Source: Dipteris shenzhenensis (Eukaryota; Polypodiophyta; Polypodiopsida; Gleicheniales). From it: a DNA stretch of 64,000 bases. Made by a program: the position numbers and the translations under genes. This document shows positions 19,679 to 31,610 of this stretch, piece after piece. The notes beneath the pieces are model-generated. The model did no database searches, had not been told where the DNA came from, and was given only the letters and a program-made list of their open reading frames with translations. Position 1 is the stretch's first letter, and every line of letters begins with the position of its first letter. The stretch lies in NCBI GenBank assembly GCA_047967505.1, contig CM106540.1; one strand, given 5' to 3'.

Positions 19679-21439
19679 CTTGCACCAAGGTGCTCTACAT
19701 GCAAAGTTGTAGGGATGATGAGCACAAGAGCTTCAAAAATAAATGGGGCAGTGCTGCCGGGCACACAAATCATGCCCTCTTGTTTTTTATCCAATCATGT
19801 AACAAGGGCTTGGTGGGCGGTGTGTAAAGGCCCTAAGGGGCATCCCACTTGGTTTAGACATTCACACACTTAAGCTAGTTGTCTATGTTCGATTGCCCCC
19901 CACTATTGCCGGCCTTTTATAAGTGGGAATCTGCTCCTCCCAATCGCCCACAATTTGTTAGACTATTACTTTAACACAGCGTGGCAAATTTAACTAAATA
20001 TTTAAACCTTTGCATTTAGATATCATGCTTGAGAGCTCTTCAATGTACTTTCATATCGGACGGTTCATAAATGGCGCACATCGCAAGCAGTTAGATTCAA
20101 TGTTGATCTAACAAATGGCAGCGTAGCAAATTGTCTCTGGCCTTGGATCGAGCTTCACATCTAATGGTCTACAAATGGTGCTTTCTGTGAGCCCTTAGAT
20201 CAAAATCCAAATGCACAATCACCGATGGATCAAACTATACCCTTCAATCCGACCCTCCACGTGGGGAATAATCCGGAATCGGGGACTTCGGGTTGGAAAG
20301 TACCTGGGTTTCCGGGCACTTTCCGGCCTAGAATCCCCTACCCTAAACCATCCCCCATCTCAACAATAGGCCATGTGAGTTGTGCGGCCAATGGAAGTCC
20401 TCTACCTCTTCTTTTTTGCCCGATAGAATTGTATTCAAAGGCAAAATTGAAAGTACAAGAAGGAAATATATTCATCCTCTTGACTCTGGTATGCAAATAA
20501 ATGGCTAATGAAACAACTCATGCTTTTTCCCAAAATACTTCAAAGTTTTGCTCAAATCCTCAATAACTTCTTCATGAAGTATACTTGAAGCACAGGATTT
20601 CTTAGAGGTCACCATATTTCAAAAATTTCAGATGTGGAAGCCCTACCAAATGCCACATAGCATTTCATTTAGCTTACCCCTATCTTCAAGAATAGCAAGC
20701 TTCCAAGATGGTTGTATGTGAATAGCAAATGGGTCTCCTTCTTCAAAGTACATATCCATAAGATAAAGGACTTGAACCCTTAAGATAATTATCATCAAAT
20801 TCTCCTCTATGGAAGTGGCATTTGTAGAGTCCCCTTATACCAAAAGAGGTATCTCTTCATCGACTCATTTCCTCCTTACCTCTTGCACTTTGGATGCTAA
20901 TCACACGACCATTTTATAGAAGGACCTTTAACAAAAGCTAAGTCCTAAGCATGAATCTTCCCTTAATAGGTCTATCAATTTTACCATCCTACCAATATCT
21001 TAAGTAGATTTTATACTCATTAAGTCTAATTTGTTCTCAAATTTTGAAGTCTCTTTTGAATTTTTTGGGCTCCCTTATGCAATTAGATCCCTATATCTTG
21101 CCTCAGAGGCCTCTTTTGTCTTTTCTAAGCCCCCCTTTGTTGCCTCCTATTCCATCCTCTAAATACCCTACCTTATTTTTTGGGCTCTAATGACAGCTTC
21201 ATTTTCTGTGGCATTTTAAAGAAGGTTTTGAGTATTTTCAAATCCCTCTTATCAAGATACAGAAGCTAGTCTGTGATCACCAAAAGCTAATATCCCCAAA
21301 TGGTCTTTAGTTTCTCCTTCACACTCTTCAATTGGAAGAGCTTAGAGTCAACTTAAAACCAAGATGATTATTTTGAGCTATATAGCTTCAATGCCCCTAT
21401 TATGAGACCTCTATATTTTGTATTTATTGAGGACAAGCA
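19677..21439. other. No gene recognised (19.7-21.4 kb)
   Basis: 19980-20330 has phrases such as AGATCAAAATCCAAATGC and ATCTAATGGTCTACAAATGG, typical of decayed plant repeats, and a GC-richer patch near 20260-20340. 20500-21430 is AT-rich, with no protein domain read. Confidence 0.45.
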
Positions 21440-23080
21440 AGTTTGAGGTTGTTTGTTGGATAGCCAAGAGATGGCACCTTGTGTTAAGAAAATTGTGTAT
21501 TCTTGTATTGACATTCTTATTCCATTATATGGCTATCATAGTATCCATGTAGTTTTGAGTGATTTCCTTTGTATTCTATGCCAAATTAGTGACACTCTTT
21601 TTACTACATTCCAATGATCTATACTGACCTAGAATATTTACTAGAGTGCTAACACATATTATCTCATGATTGTCATATGGATCAAGGAGCTAGTGAGTTG
21701 CATAAGTAAGTATCATTCACTTTAGGCTTTTCTTCTCTTATTGAGCTTAAATTCTATTCGATAATCGTGGTTTCAATCTAAGAATCTTGGACATGAAATT
21801 TCTTTAGTATATTATGCACATACTTGTATTATCTTTTGAAGGTGCTTTCTGCATGTCTTCCAAATTCCATGCGAAGAGAGGATGCACAAGACAAGATCTT
21901 TCATTTTAAACTCTTTAAATGGATCTTGTTTTATCTTTGTGATGAAGTCTTCAATACTCATGTGACTATCAATCCGATAGTGCAATGGTAGTGTCTTCCC
22001 TGTGAACTTTGTAGTAGACTGTCTAATCTGCATAAGACAATATGTATCCAAGATTGTCCAAATAATTGTCAATTCTACTATAGAAGATTCTTCTTTTAAA
22101 CCTCAAAGACTTTCTTTAGTCTACATACTTGATTTTCTTTTATGGTTTCAACATATTCTTGAGGTTGTGTGCAAATTCCTTTGTAATAAGTCTTGGTTTG
22201 CATCCTTCAATGCTACCATATAGATTGTACTATACACCCAATTTATTTTCAATTACCTTCTTTCTTGGTGGCACATCACAAAATTCCCAATTGTTGTTTG
22301 TATACAATTGTTTTATACAAAGCAGTCATTTGCTTATTCATTGCTTTCTACCATTTTGGCTTTTAAATTGAATACGTTAGTTCTTCTATTTGCAGGATCA
22401 TTGTGATAAAATCTAATTCATGCTCTTAACCCCTTTCCAAGCATAAGTCAACCTTTAAACAAGAGTTGTATCCATTCTCTAGTATATCTTTTAGGTTCTT
22501 GTTGCTCTACTTGTTCTGGTTGCTCTTCAATATCTTCCTTTGTTATTACTATCATTCTTTTAATGTGGATGTTTTCCATTGTGAATCCTTATTAAACAGT
22601 ACATCCCTTGAGATTATTTTTTTCATGTTGATTGTATCATACATCTTATAGGCTTTGCTTTCTTCACTATAACCAAGCCTAATACATTTCCTTGATTTCA
22701 AATCTCATTTCCTTCCAATGATCGTATATGTAAGCATATGAAATGCATCAAAAATTTTTGAGATGTCCAATTTTTGGCTTATAACTAGCTTTGATATCAT
22801 TTTTTACCTTGCATGCATTTTGTTTGTAGCCTCTTGTTGCATTGATAGTTTCTGCCCAGTATTGATTTGGCAAATGTTTTCCATTAAGCATTGCCTTAGC
22901 ACAATTTTTTAGTGCTTTATTTTTTCTTTGTGCAAGTGCATTATATAATGGTGTATCAAGACAACTAAATGGTCTTTTGATTCCATGATCTTTCCAAAAT
23001 TTTATGAATATTGTGGACCTATATTCACCACCTTTGTGTGATCTTAGTACCTTGATTTTTTTTCCTATTTGGTTGTTGCC
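21440..23080 (-). pseudogene. Copia pol remnant D (integrase to RT)
   Basis: Reading the minus strand from 23080: integrase core with LRSHKGGEYRSTIFIKFW (second catalytic Asp replaced by His), then LNGKHLPNQYWAETINATR near 22850. From about 22290 downward RT sequence appears, comparable to element J: a WVYS-like start at 22230, the HY/KFTGK segment near 21980, and a thumb-like end near 21550. Stops and shifts are frequent. The family looks like G and J rather than A, B or C. Heavily decayed, so old. Confidence 0.75.
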
Positions 23081-23339
23081 ACTATCTCACATCATCCACA
23101 AGATTTGCAGGGTGTGTAGGGTATGGAGGCTTTTTGTTACCTACAAATATATTGGTGTCATTTTTGTTGTAATATATGTGTATCTTAGGGCCTCGGGTCA
23201 TATTCTAGTGAGAGATGTAGGCTCAAGTGTGGGAATCAAACATCATGCATGCTTGCATGAAAGGAACATTCATCAACATGGTTGGGGGAATGAAGGCTTT
23301 CACCTCCATCAGATGTGGGGTTCAAGGTTAGAAGGGGAA

Positions 23340-23450
23340 TCGAGGTTTATAAGGAGTTGCATGGTTCAAAAGGAGGTTCGAGGTTAGAAGGGGTATTCAA
23401 GGTTCAAAAGGAGGTCCAAGGTTAGAAGGGGTATTTAGGGTTCAAAATAG
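23340..23450. repeat. About 35-bp tandem repeat, three diverged units
   Basis: GGTTAGAAGGGG followed by TATTCAAGGTTCAAAAGGAGG recurs near 23382 and 23418, with an older unit before it near 23345. Confidence 0.7.
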
Positions 23451-23845
23451 AATACACAGTGGAGAACTCGTCTCCCTCATAGACCTTGGAGGTCAAGGGT
23501 TGAGGAATTAATCCAAGACCTTAGTAAGGGTCTAGGGGAAGCATAGGAGTGGGAGAGAAAGGAAGGTGTAAGAGCAAAGGGGTTGGGAGGGAGAGAGGAG
23601 AAGGGAAGGAGAGGGGAGGAGGGGTTGCAAGGTTGGAGGAGGGGGGAGTGGGAGACAAGGGTAGGACATACTTTTGGACCTGAGAGTGCAAGGGAGCATC
23701 GACACTTGGAGACAATTACATAGAACACCAAAATAGAAATCAACACAATGCTCCCCAGAATGTGGGCTTCATTCCATCATGAGATATTTATACAAGTTGG
23801 AGAGCTTCTCTCTCTACATGTAGGAATGGCAGGAATTTTTCTCTC

Positions 23846-24275
23846 TACATGTAGAACTTGCATGTAGGATCCACATGTAGAAGTTGCATGGAGGATGCAC
23901 ATATAGAAGTTGCATCTAGAACATGCATGTAGGAGTTGCATGTAGAACATGCATGTAGGAGTTGCATGTAGAACATGCATGTAGGTCTTGCACGTGGAAG
24001 TTACATCTAGAACATGCATGTAGGATGCGAATGTAGAAGTTGCATGTAGGATCCACATGTAGAAGTTGCATGGAGGATGCACATATAGAAGTTGCATCTA
24101 GAACATGCATGTAGGAGTTGCATGTAGAACATGCATGTAGGAGTTGCATGTAGAACATGCATGTAGGAATTGCATTTAGAACTTGCATGTAGGTCTTGCA
24201 CGTGGAAGTTACATCTAGAACATGCATGTAGGATGCGAATGTAGAAGTTGCATCTAGAACATGCATGTAGGATTC
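23846..24275. repeat. 26-bp minisatellite with higher-order structure
   Basis: Units of the form GCATGTAGGAGTTGCATGTA plus GAACAT (26 bp) and variants with ATCCAC, GATGCAC or TCTTGCAC. A larger block starting CATGTAGGATCCAC at 23861 is repeated from 24043, 182 bp later; by the TCTTGCACGTGG landmark the offset is 208 bp, so the second block gained one 26-bp unit. Long minus-strand open frames across it (Met/Leu/His/Cys/Thr-rich) are simply the repeat translated. Confidence 0.95.
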
Positions 24276-25369
24276 GTAAGAGAGATTATTCCTAGACTTA
24301 TGTAAGTACAAGGGGAGCTTTTCCATGACTCCACACACACATTCTATGTTGCTTGAGTCCATGTCGACATAGAGATAACATACCCGCGGATCTATTTTAT
24401 TACCCGTCCTTGGGTTATGGTCTATTATGATCATACTATGTTGGTATGCCATGCATGAAACCTAGTGGCTATGGAACTTGTGGTGTGCCAGTTGATCATG
24501 TTGTAATGCCTTAAGCACCATACAATTTCTGCTCTACTTCTAGGAAGCATGTATCCACTATCTGTTCAAAAGGACATATGTGGCATGCTTCTAAGAAGAT
24601 GACTCTTTGATAGATTCTGCTTGTAGTCTGAGCATCGATCCGACCATTGGGATTGAAACTGACTATAGGCAGATGACAGTCGAACAAGGTACGAAGTCCC
24701 CTATGTGGCAGTTGAAAGTGCATATGACAATGGAGGTGGCCACAAAAGCTCATGGGACTCTGTTGCATCAATGGTCATATAGTTGGAAGGAGACCTGGAT
24801 TGCATTGGTATTTCTCTTGATTTCATTTCGTGCATTGATAGTTCATCAAAGAATTCACCTGTACCACAAATGTTTGTGGTCGCTTTAGTTGAGAAGAGAT
24901 AGAAGGCTGTGAACTTTGGCAGAGGTCTCATTGCTGCGGCGGTTGTGAACTCTTTCATTGAATCTTCTTGGGCTTAGGAATTTCTTCTCATACTGCATTC
25001 ATTTTGGATAGGATTGCACCTTGATCATTCAACTTGTAGACCAATTTGTATACATGTGTGATATTTGTGCATAAGGACATGTGTGTGTGTGTTGTGAATT
25101 CATTACATGCTTTGAGAGTGTGAAATGAAAGTGTGTTAACCGCATAACTGTATGAGTGCACGACCTAAAAACTAGGTAGGGAGTAACAATATGCTTATTT
25201 GTTGGAATTCATAGGGTATCTAGGACTCAATAATCACCTCTAAGCCCTAGGTTGAAATCAATTTGGTCTACCTATATGTGCAAACACAAACGTATGCCAG
25301 TGAGTGCATGTGTAACAATCTAGTCCTAACTACGGCATATTAAGGTTCTCAAATCTATTATTTTGGATG
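24276..25369. other. No gene recognised (24.3-25.4 kb)
   Basis: Mixed DNA with short frames on both strands, none with a known domain. It may hold the 3' flank or LTR of the gypsy remnant that follows on the minus strand; no clear TG...CA pair is seen. Confidence 0.45.
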
Positions 25370-25920
25370 TTGGCTTGTGAGTTGTCATGGAAGAGTTGCA
25401 AGTTTTTGTAGTAACACTTGAGTCTACTGCCATTGATCATCGAGCTGAATTGCACTCCATCAAAACTTTCTAGAGCACATCGCTAATGGGGTTGATTTTC
25501 ATGACTTTATAAGGTCCTTGGCCTTGATACTTTAATTTTGCCTTGTGGACTTTGGTGTTGTAGAGCAAGACAAGGTTACCTTCCTTAATCTCCTTATCCT
25601 TGACATACCTATCAAACCACGCTTTTTGTGATTTCCCCTAAGAAGTGTGTCCTTCTGCTGATCCTCCATGAGCTTCTGCCAAGACAGACTGTTGCTCATG
25701 ACTCTGTAGACATCTCCTTATGACCTGATCTATCCCTCTCATGTTGCAATGACCAAATAAGGCTTGCTTTGCAAGACGAGTTTTTTCGTTGATCTCTGGT
25801 TATTGAATCAGGGATTAGACCATTAGTAAGAAAGAATAACATTCTATCATACCAATCTGGAAGATTATCTATTCGGAATATGAATATTTTTGCATCAGGC
25901 AGCTCATCTAGTATTCCAGT

Positions 25921-25994
25921 TGGATCTTCTCCTGATGTCAACCTGTTCAAGTATTACTGGATCTTCTCCTGATGTCAACCTATTCAAGTAATCA
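25921..25994. repeat. 37-bp tandem duplication in gypsy remnant
   Basis: TGGATCTTCTCCTGATGTCA begins at 25921 and again at 25958. Confidence 0.92.
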
Positions 25995-26913
25995 ACAATA
26001 GCATGATGTTTGTCAGGCCTATGTATAATTGAATAATATAATTCCTATAACAAAAGCATCCATCTTGCAAGTCTCCCAGTGAGTTGAGGTTAATTCACTA
26101 AGTAGATGAGTGCTTGATGACCTACATGAAAAATCACTTTGTTTCCAAGTAGGTAATCCATAAATTTGTGCAATGCATATACCATTCCAAGTGCTTCTCT
26201 CTCAGTGTGACTGCATAATTCCTCTCATGCTTTGTCAGAATTCTATTGGCATAGTATACTGGTCTAAACCACTTTTCTCTCTTTTGTTGCATTAACACTG
26301 CACCACCAACCACATCTGATGCATCCACAAAAATATGAAAGGGTAATGTCCAATCAGGTGGCTGGAGTATGGGTGCTATGACTAACATCTTCTTCAAAAT
26401 ATCAAAGGCTTGTTGCTGTTCTTTCCCCCATACATATGGTTTTGATTCTCTTGTCATCTTAGTTAGTGGGGATATGATATTTCAGATAAGTATCTTAAAA
26501 ATCTACAATGCCATTTGATTTGACCAATGAATCTTTTCAATTGCTTAACAGTATTTGGAGGGTTTGCCTTTTGTATCACTGATACCTTCTTGGGATCCAT
26601 TCCTTGTTCAAATATGATATGTCCTAAAAGGACTCCTCTTTTGATGGCAAATGCACATTTAGCACGGTTGAGGCTCAACCTAGCCATTCTACACTTTTCA
26701 AAGCATAGTCAGAAATGATCAAGATGCCCATGTCTTTTGCCAAATACTGAGAAATCATCCAAAAATACTCGCATTGAAAGATGTTAAGTATTCAGCAAAT
26801 ACTTCCTGGATGTACTTCTAGAAAGTTGGTGGTGCATTCTTGAGTCAAAATGTCATTACATTAGATGCAAAGACTCCCACTCGGTTACAAATGCGGTTTT
26901 ATCCTTATTTGTT

Positions 26914-27057
26914 GAGGCCATTCTGATTTGATTCTAGCCACTGAATTCATCTAGAAAACTGTAGATTTCATCCATGTCTACTATTGAGGCCATTCTGATC
27001 TGATTATAGCCGGTGAATCCATCCAGAAAACTATAGATTTCATGACCTACAAAACTG
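26914..27057. repeat. 72-bp tandem duplication inside gypsy RT
   Basis: GAGGCCATTCTGAT recurs at 26914 and 26986. Both units encode (minus strand) the SFLD.F.G.NQIRMAS motif, so the RT palm strand is present twice, in frame. Confidence 0.9.
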
Positions 27058-28133
27058 CATCTAGGACTGAGTCTGGGCTTTTTACATAGAGAAGTTTGTT
27101 TTAAAAGAGAAAAGGTGTTAAATAGTGAACATCCCTTAGGTCTATGACATAATCTTGGTTGTCAATGCTGTAAAAGTGGGTTAAAAAAGGGAGGAAATTC
27201 AAGAATAAACATAAGAACAGCCAATATTTGCATCACTAGAGTGATGGTGGGATAGGGAATGTGAGGTATCAAGTATGTTGACCTTATTTCTATTATCCAC
27301 CACATTCTCACCATGCATTTTAGGAGTCTAGTGCATGCATGATATAATGGATGGTGTGGTTGTGTATGCCCTTATGCTATGTCGTTATAAGTATGGTGGC
27401 ACACATGTCATTGTGTCCTATGGTACATTGAGTATCAACTCCAATATAGTTAATAACGCATCCTTTGGTGAAACCAAGTTAGTTCATGAGTTTGTGTAGT
27501 GCATACATACCACCATTATGGCATGCAATATGGCCAGGCCAACATGTGATGCGTTTAACATAATGAGACACATAGGTTGGTTGGGTTAGGGTCGATATAT
27601 GAAAATAAGAGGGTTATTCCATAATGATCGTACAAGGATAATATAAATATCTAATTCATATTGAGACCCTTAGCAATGATGAGTTAGGGAAGATATTGAA
27701 GGAAATATTTTCCAAGATAAATGGTGACCATAGATAGTATGCCATATTTTCCTTAGAAAAATTTGATCTCACCCTTTTCCCTAACATTGGGGCTGAAGGG
27801 GAAGCTCCATCATTGATCGTGGACATGATAATAACCTATCTATTTAGCTCTCCATTGAAGGCAAGTGTGAGTAGTTGCACTATAAGGTCTAAGGTAACCC
27901 AAGGACCTTGACAAGAAGTACACATCCTCAATACATATGTCTATTTGGATTAGAGAAAAATGGACTGATTGTGAAAATGATGCAATTGTGGACCTTGTAG
28001 AAGGCCATTGTGTTGAAGCTACTCTACTTACCCAAGGAGGTGCTAAACTATGACTTTTTCATCATGGGTTCTTGCATAATAGGCACAATGGTTTACTTTG
28101 GATTGAACTCATAAGTTCAAACCCTAATTAAAA

Positions 28134-28197
<64 letters not shown>

Positions 28198-28428
28198 TTA
28201 AGAGGAGAATAAATCTTTAATTATATGGATCAAAGACTATAAAAAGAATGTTGTATTTAGTATATGGATCAAAGTCAATCAAAAGAAGATTAGCTATCAC
28301 TTATCACCAACTATAACATTTGCCTAACTCGTGAGTAGCTATTACCTCCCAATTCAACCTTATCAAGTGGGAAAATGTCTCATTGTTGATCTTTTTCTCA
28401 ATGCTTATCAAAAACCAAGTCTTGCCTT
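27058..28428. other. No gene recognised (27.1-28.4 kb); (GT)n(GA)n at 28135-28194
   Basis: AT-rich intergenic DNA. The only clear structure is a compound microsatellite of about 40 bases of GT followed by about 20 of GA, just upstream of the LTR of element G. Confidence 0.6.
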
Positions 28429-28990
28429 TGTTGAGGAACCATCTCAACATAATGTGTTATCATATGCACATAACACTAACACATAGAGTGCTAAAAAGGA
28501 AATAGTTGGAAACCCTAACCCCAACCCTAAAGGGGTTTGTATATATTCTTTATTTTCAACTAAATCTAGTGTATAGTTAGTCATAGTTAGTCATTTGTGG
28601 TGCGCTCTCTAGCCTTGCCCTCTCTCCTCATCTCCACTCTTCTTCTCTACTCTCGCCATATTCATTCACGCTATCACAGCTCTCTTGCCTTCTGCTGAGG
28701 CATCATGATCTTTAAGAGTGTGAAAGAGATTGAGTGATTCTGAGTTCACTTCTGCTAAGCAATTTTCACTCAATTCCGTTCATGTGAGAGAGATTATTGC
28801 CTGGAAGTTCTATTCATTGAGAGTTCTTCATTCTTCTTCTTTGAAAGATTTGTGGAGAGAGTTTTGTGACCATTTGAGAGTCTATTGTATAAGAGATTCC
28901 TTTCATTTCTCTTAACTCCATGAGAGAAATCTTGTGAGTCTATTTTGTGAGGGGAGAGGTTCTTTGTAGATAGAAAGAGAGAGATTTCTT
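28429..28990 (+). repeat. 5' LTR of element G (right end uncertain)
   Basis: Starts TGTTGAGGAACCATCTCAAC, matching the J LTR (TGTTGAGAAACCATCTCAAC). Contains GTTTGTATATATTC (TATA-like) near 28537 and a CT-rich stretch. No tRNA-Met primer site could be found downstream, so the right end is a guess from loss of LTR-like composition. Confidence 0.65.
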
Positions 28991-30467
28991 TTAAAATGAC
29001 TTTCTCGAAAAGGAGCACCTAAGGCAACTCAAGCCTTAGAAGGTGACTACACCGGCAGCTCCTACAGCTATGCAAGCTACAACTCTGGCTTCCATGAATG
29101 ACTGCCATCCATAGCCAGGCCTCAAGCAGCTCCAACAAGACTACAAGGCTACAAGACTGTATATATAGCCCGACAAGACTACAAGCTTCTTTGACTAAGG
29201 CAAGCAACTCAGCTCTCTGAGACGGCCACATGGGAGATAGCAAGCAACCTATCTCTACGAGGCCTCCAACGATGAAGCTCCATCGACTAAATGAGCTCTA
29301 GTAACTATGCAAATGAGCTCAATGGCCTCACAATAGCGACATCCATAAACCCGATGACAACAACTACTCTACATCTAGCGAGCTCATGAGCCAACCAAGC
29401 AGGCCATCGATGCCATCTCTCCATCACATAGTAGCTCCAAAACAACGAGACAACTAGCTCCACACACCAAGCCTCTAGCTCCCTTGCAACGGATCATCTC
29501 CAACGTACAATGAACACTTTGCTCAACCATCTAAGGATGCCTAGCAACATAGTAGCCAACAAGTGGCAATGACCACTCTAGAGCTTCAAGGTTCTAGGCA
29601 CCTCCAAAGTGACACCATCAACCAAACAAATGACTCAATGAGCACATGATTGGGCTAGCCTCTATCACCACAATGACTCCACTAGAAGTTTTGTAGCAAC
29701 AATGCAAGATGACCTCTCGGACTGCAACGACCGATCGACATACTACATTCAATAACCCAACTCAAGCACAAATGCCCATGAGTGATGGCCTAAGGTCAGC
29801 CAAATGGTGCAAATTTTAGTTCCAATGCCTATGTCCTAAGACAATGACACAGCCTCCTAAGCAATGGAGCAACCCAACAACTATATAGCCTCTCACGTAG
29901 ATTATAGATTTTGTTAGAATCTGCAAGTTTTCGGTGACTCATCTTAACACACATGGATCTAACCTTATATGGACCCCGGGTTGGTCCTCCCTGTGACACT
30001 TGGCACTCTAGTTATCACAACCAAGGAGCGATTAATCCCACGTGGACTTCCATATAGGCTTATCTGCCACATCAACAACCCTAACTAGTTGCCACATCAT
30101 CAAAGCTTATCTGCCATGTCATCAAATAGACATATGGACCTCGATTGCCATGTATGCATCTAGTCAGACTACCACATCGGCATTGGCATGTTAGCATGCC
30201 ATGTCAGTATTGCCACATAAGCCACCATGTCAGTAGTCACCTCATCAGTGACACATCACCCTCATTGCCACATCACCTGGCCACCTCACTTGCCAAGTCA
30301 ACACTACCATGTAGCAGAGCCCCTTGTCAGGCACACTTTGCACACCACCTCACACAGTGCTCCATAGGCACACATGCATAGTCTTCCATGTGAATCCACT
30401 TGCAGTTCTATTTTCACTGACAGTTTAGATTGTAGTTGATTCAGTCAGTGATTTTCACAGTTGCATC
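28991..30467 (+). other. Leader region of G with short repeated motifs
   Basis: No ORF of note. 29030-29250 is rich in CAAGACTACAAG and AGCTCC units. 30040-30330 contains about a dozen copies of a motif close to TGCCACATCA or GCCATGTCA. A gag start follows at 30468. Parts of this may be foreign insertions; no LTR ends are visible. Confidence 0.45.
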
Positions 30468-31610
30468 ATGTCTACCACTAGCAACCTCAATTTGGAGGCA
30501 TCTACTAAGTTGGATAACTCAAATTATGGCACATGGAAATACCAAATGGAGATTATTCTTGTACTTCAAGACAAATGGGAGTATGTCAATGGGTCTATAC
30601 CTAGTGGACCAGTACCAGTTCCCACCATTGCCGTAGTATAAGTAGAAGGTTCTACATCTGCATCAAGGGTGTCCACATCTACAATAGATCTTGCCATTGC
30701 TCGAGCACATGCAGAATGGGACAAGAAAGACAAATATGCATATCATTTGATCAAATAGAATGTGCAAGATGTCATGCTTGGACACCTCAGTATGGTGAAG
30801 ACATCAAAAGAAGCATGGGATATGTTTACAGCTCTTTATGAGTCTAAGAACACATCCAAGATTCTCACATAGAGAAACCAGATAAACTAGAGTTTTCACA
30901 ATAGCAATAAAATTGGTCATGCGTACGTACTTAGAACAACAATCAACTCGTAGTATCAGGAGACACTGTGAATCCCATAGAGCTAGTTCAAGTCATGCTG
31001 AAGGACTCGGAGAGGGATACAAGAATCTAGTCCAGAGTATTGCGGTTCAATGGCAAATTCCAACACTAGAAGAGTTATAGTCAGTGTTACTTGGTGAAGA
31101 ACTTAGGACTCATGCCATTCAAGCATGCAAAGGTCATTCTAATGAGCAAGCATTCACAGCTTCAGATAGAGGTAAAGGTAGAGGCAAAGGCAAAGAAGAG
31201 CATCTAATAGAAGTGGTCATCTCATCAACAAAATCAACATCAACAGCATCAATATCCAAGAGGAAATCGTTCCAACAAAGGAAGAGTTTAAGGATGAGGG
31301 AATGCATCCACCAACATGTCAAACATTCAGTACAACTACTATAATAAGTTTGGACACTATGAAAGAGATTGCTACAAGAAGCAATACGACCAGGGAGGTT
31401 TGGACACTATGAAAGAGATTGCGGCGGCAAGAAGCAATACGACCAGGGAGCTTAATCCAACAACAATTGATGGAATTTCCGTGGAAGAGAAAATCACCAT
31501 GGTGGACATTAAAGTCACAGTCACTATGCCAATGGACCTCAGAACATGTATCTTGCAAGTGAGGATATGCAGAAGACTGATACAATGTATCTTGACATAG
31601 ATTGTAATTC
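30468..31610 (+). pseudogene. Gag of copia element G
   Basis: Starts MSTTSNLNLEASTKLDNSNY with GTWKYQMEIILVLQDKWEYV, the usual copia gag start. It continues with AIARAHAEWDKKDKYAYHLI and SKEAWDMFTALYESKN, interrupted by stops (for example TAA near 30640 and TAG near 30758). The zinc knuckle near 31335 reads YYNKFGHYERDCYKK, so the first Cys pair is lost. A 50-bp tandem duplication (31348-31397, 31398-31447) copies the knuckle sequence. Confidence 0.82.

Larger units (their letters stand above)
25370..27057 (-). pseudogene. Ty3/gypsy pol remnant F
   Basis: Minus strand from 27057: RT palm with EIYSFLDGFTGYNQIRMAS, then GHIIFEQGMDPKKV at about 26600 and the connection region TVKQLKRFIGQIKW. 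RNase H follows (26457-26134) with FHIFVDASDVVGGAVLMQ and PVYYANRILTKHERNYAVT. Next is the post-RNase H segment LPDWYDRMLFFLTNGLIPD (25950-25696). Near 25590-25440 an integrase C-terminal piece reads EIKEGNLVLLYNTKVHKAKL and GPYKVMKI. Almost all of the integrase core is missing. RT followed by integrase is the Ty3/gypsy order. A 72-bp (24-codon) in-frame duplication lies in RT at 26914-27057. Confidence 0.88.

Noticed and set aside
19459-19827. Frames containing Ser-Leu or Arg-Glu repeats
   Set aside because: They are the GA microsatellite read in different frames. The same holds near 45428-45778, 51775-52087 and 52614-52964 over the GA parts.
23846-24275. CRISPR-like look of short repeats with variable pieces
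   Set aside because: Plant nuclear DNA; units are adjacent variants of one 26-bp sequence, with no unique spacers and no cas genes.
23777-24452. Long minus-strand open frames rich in Met, Leu, His, Cys and Thr
   Set aside because: They are the translation of the 26-bp minisatellite; the unit has no stop in these frames. No gene.
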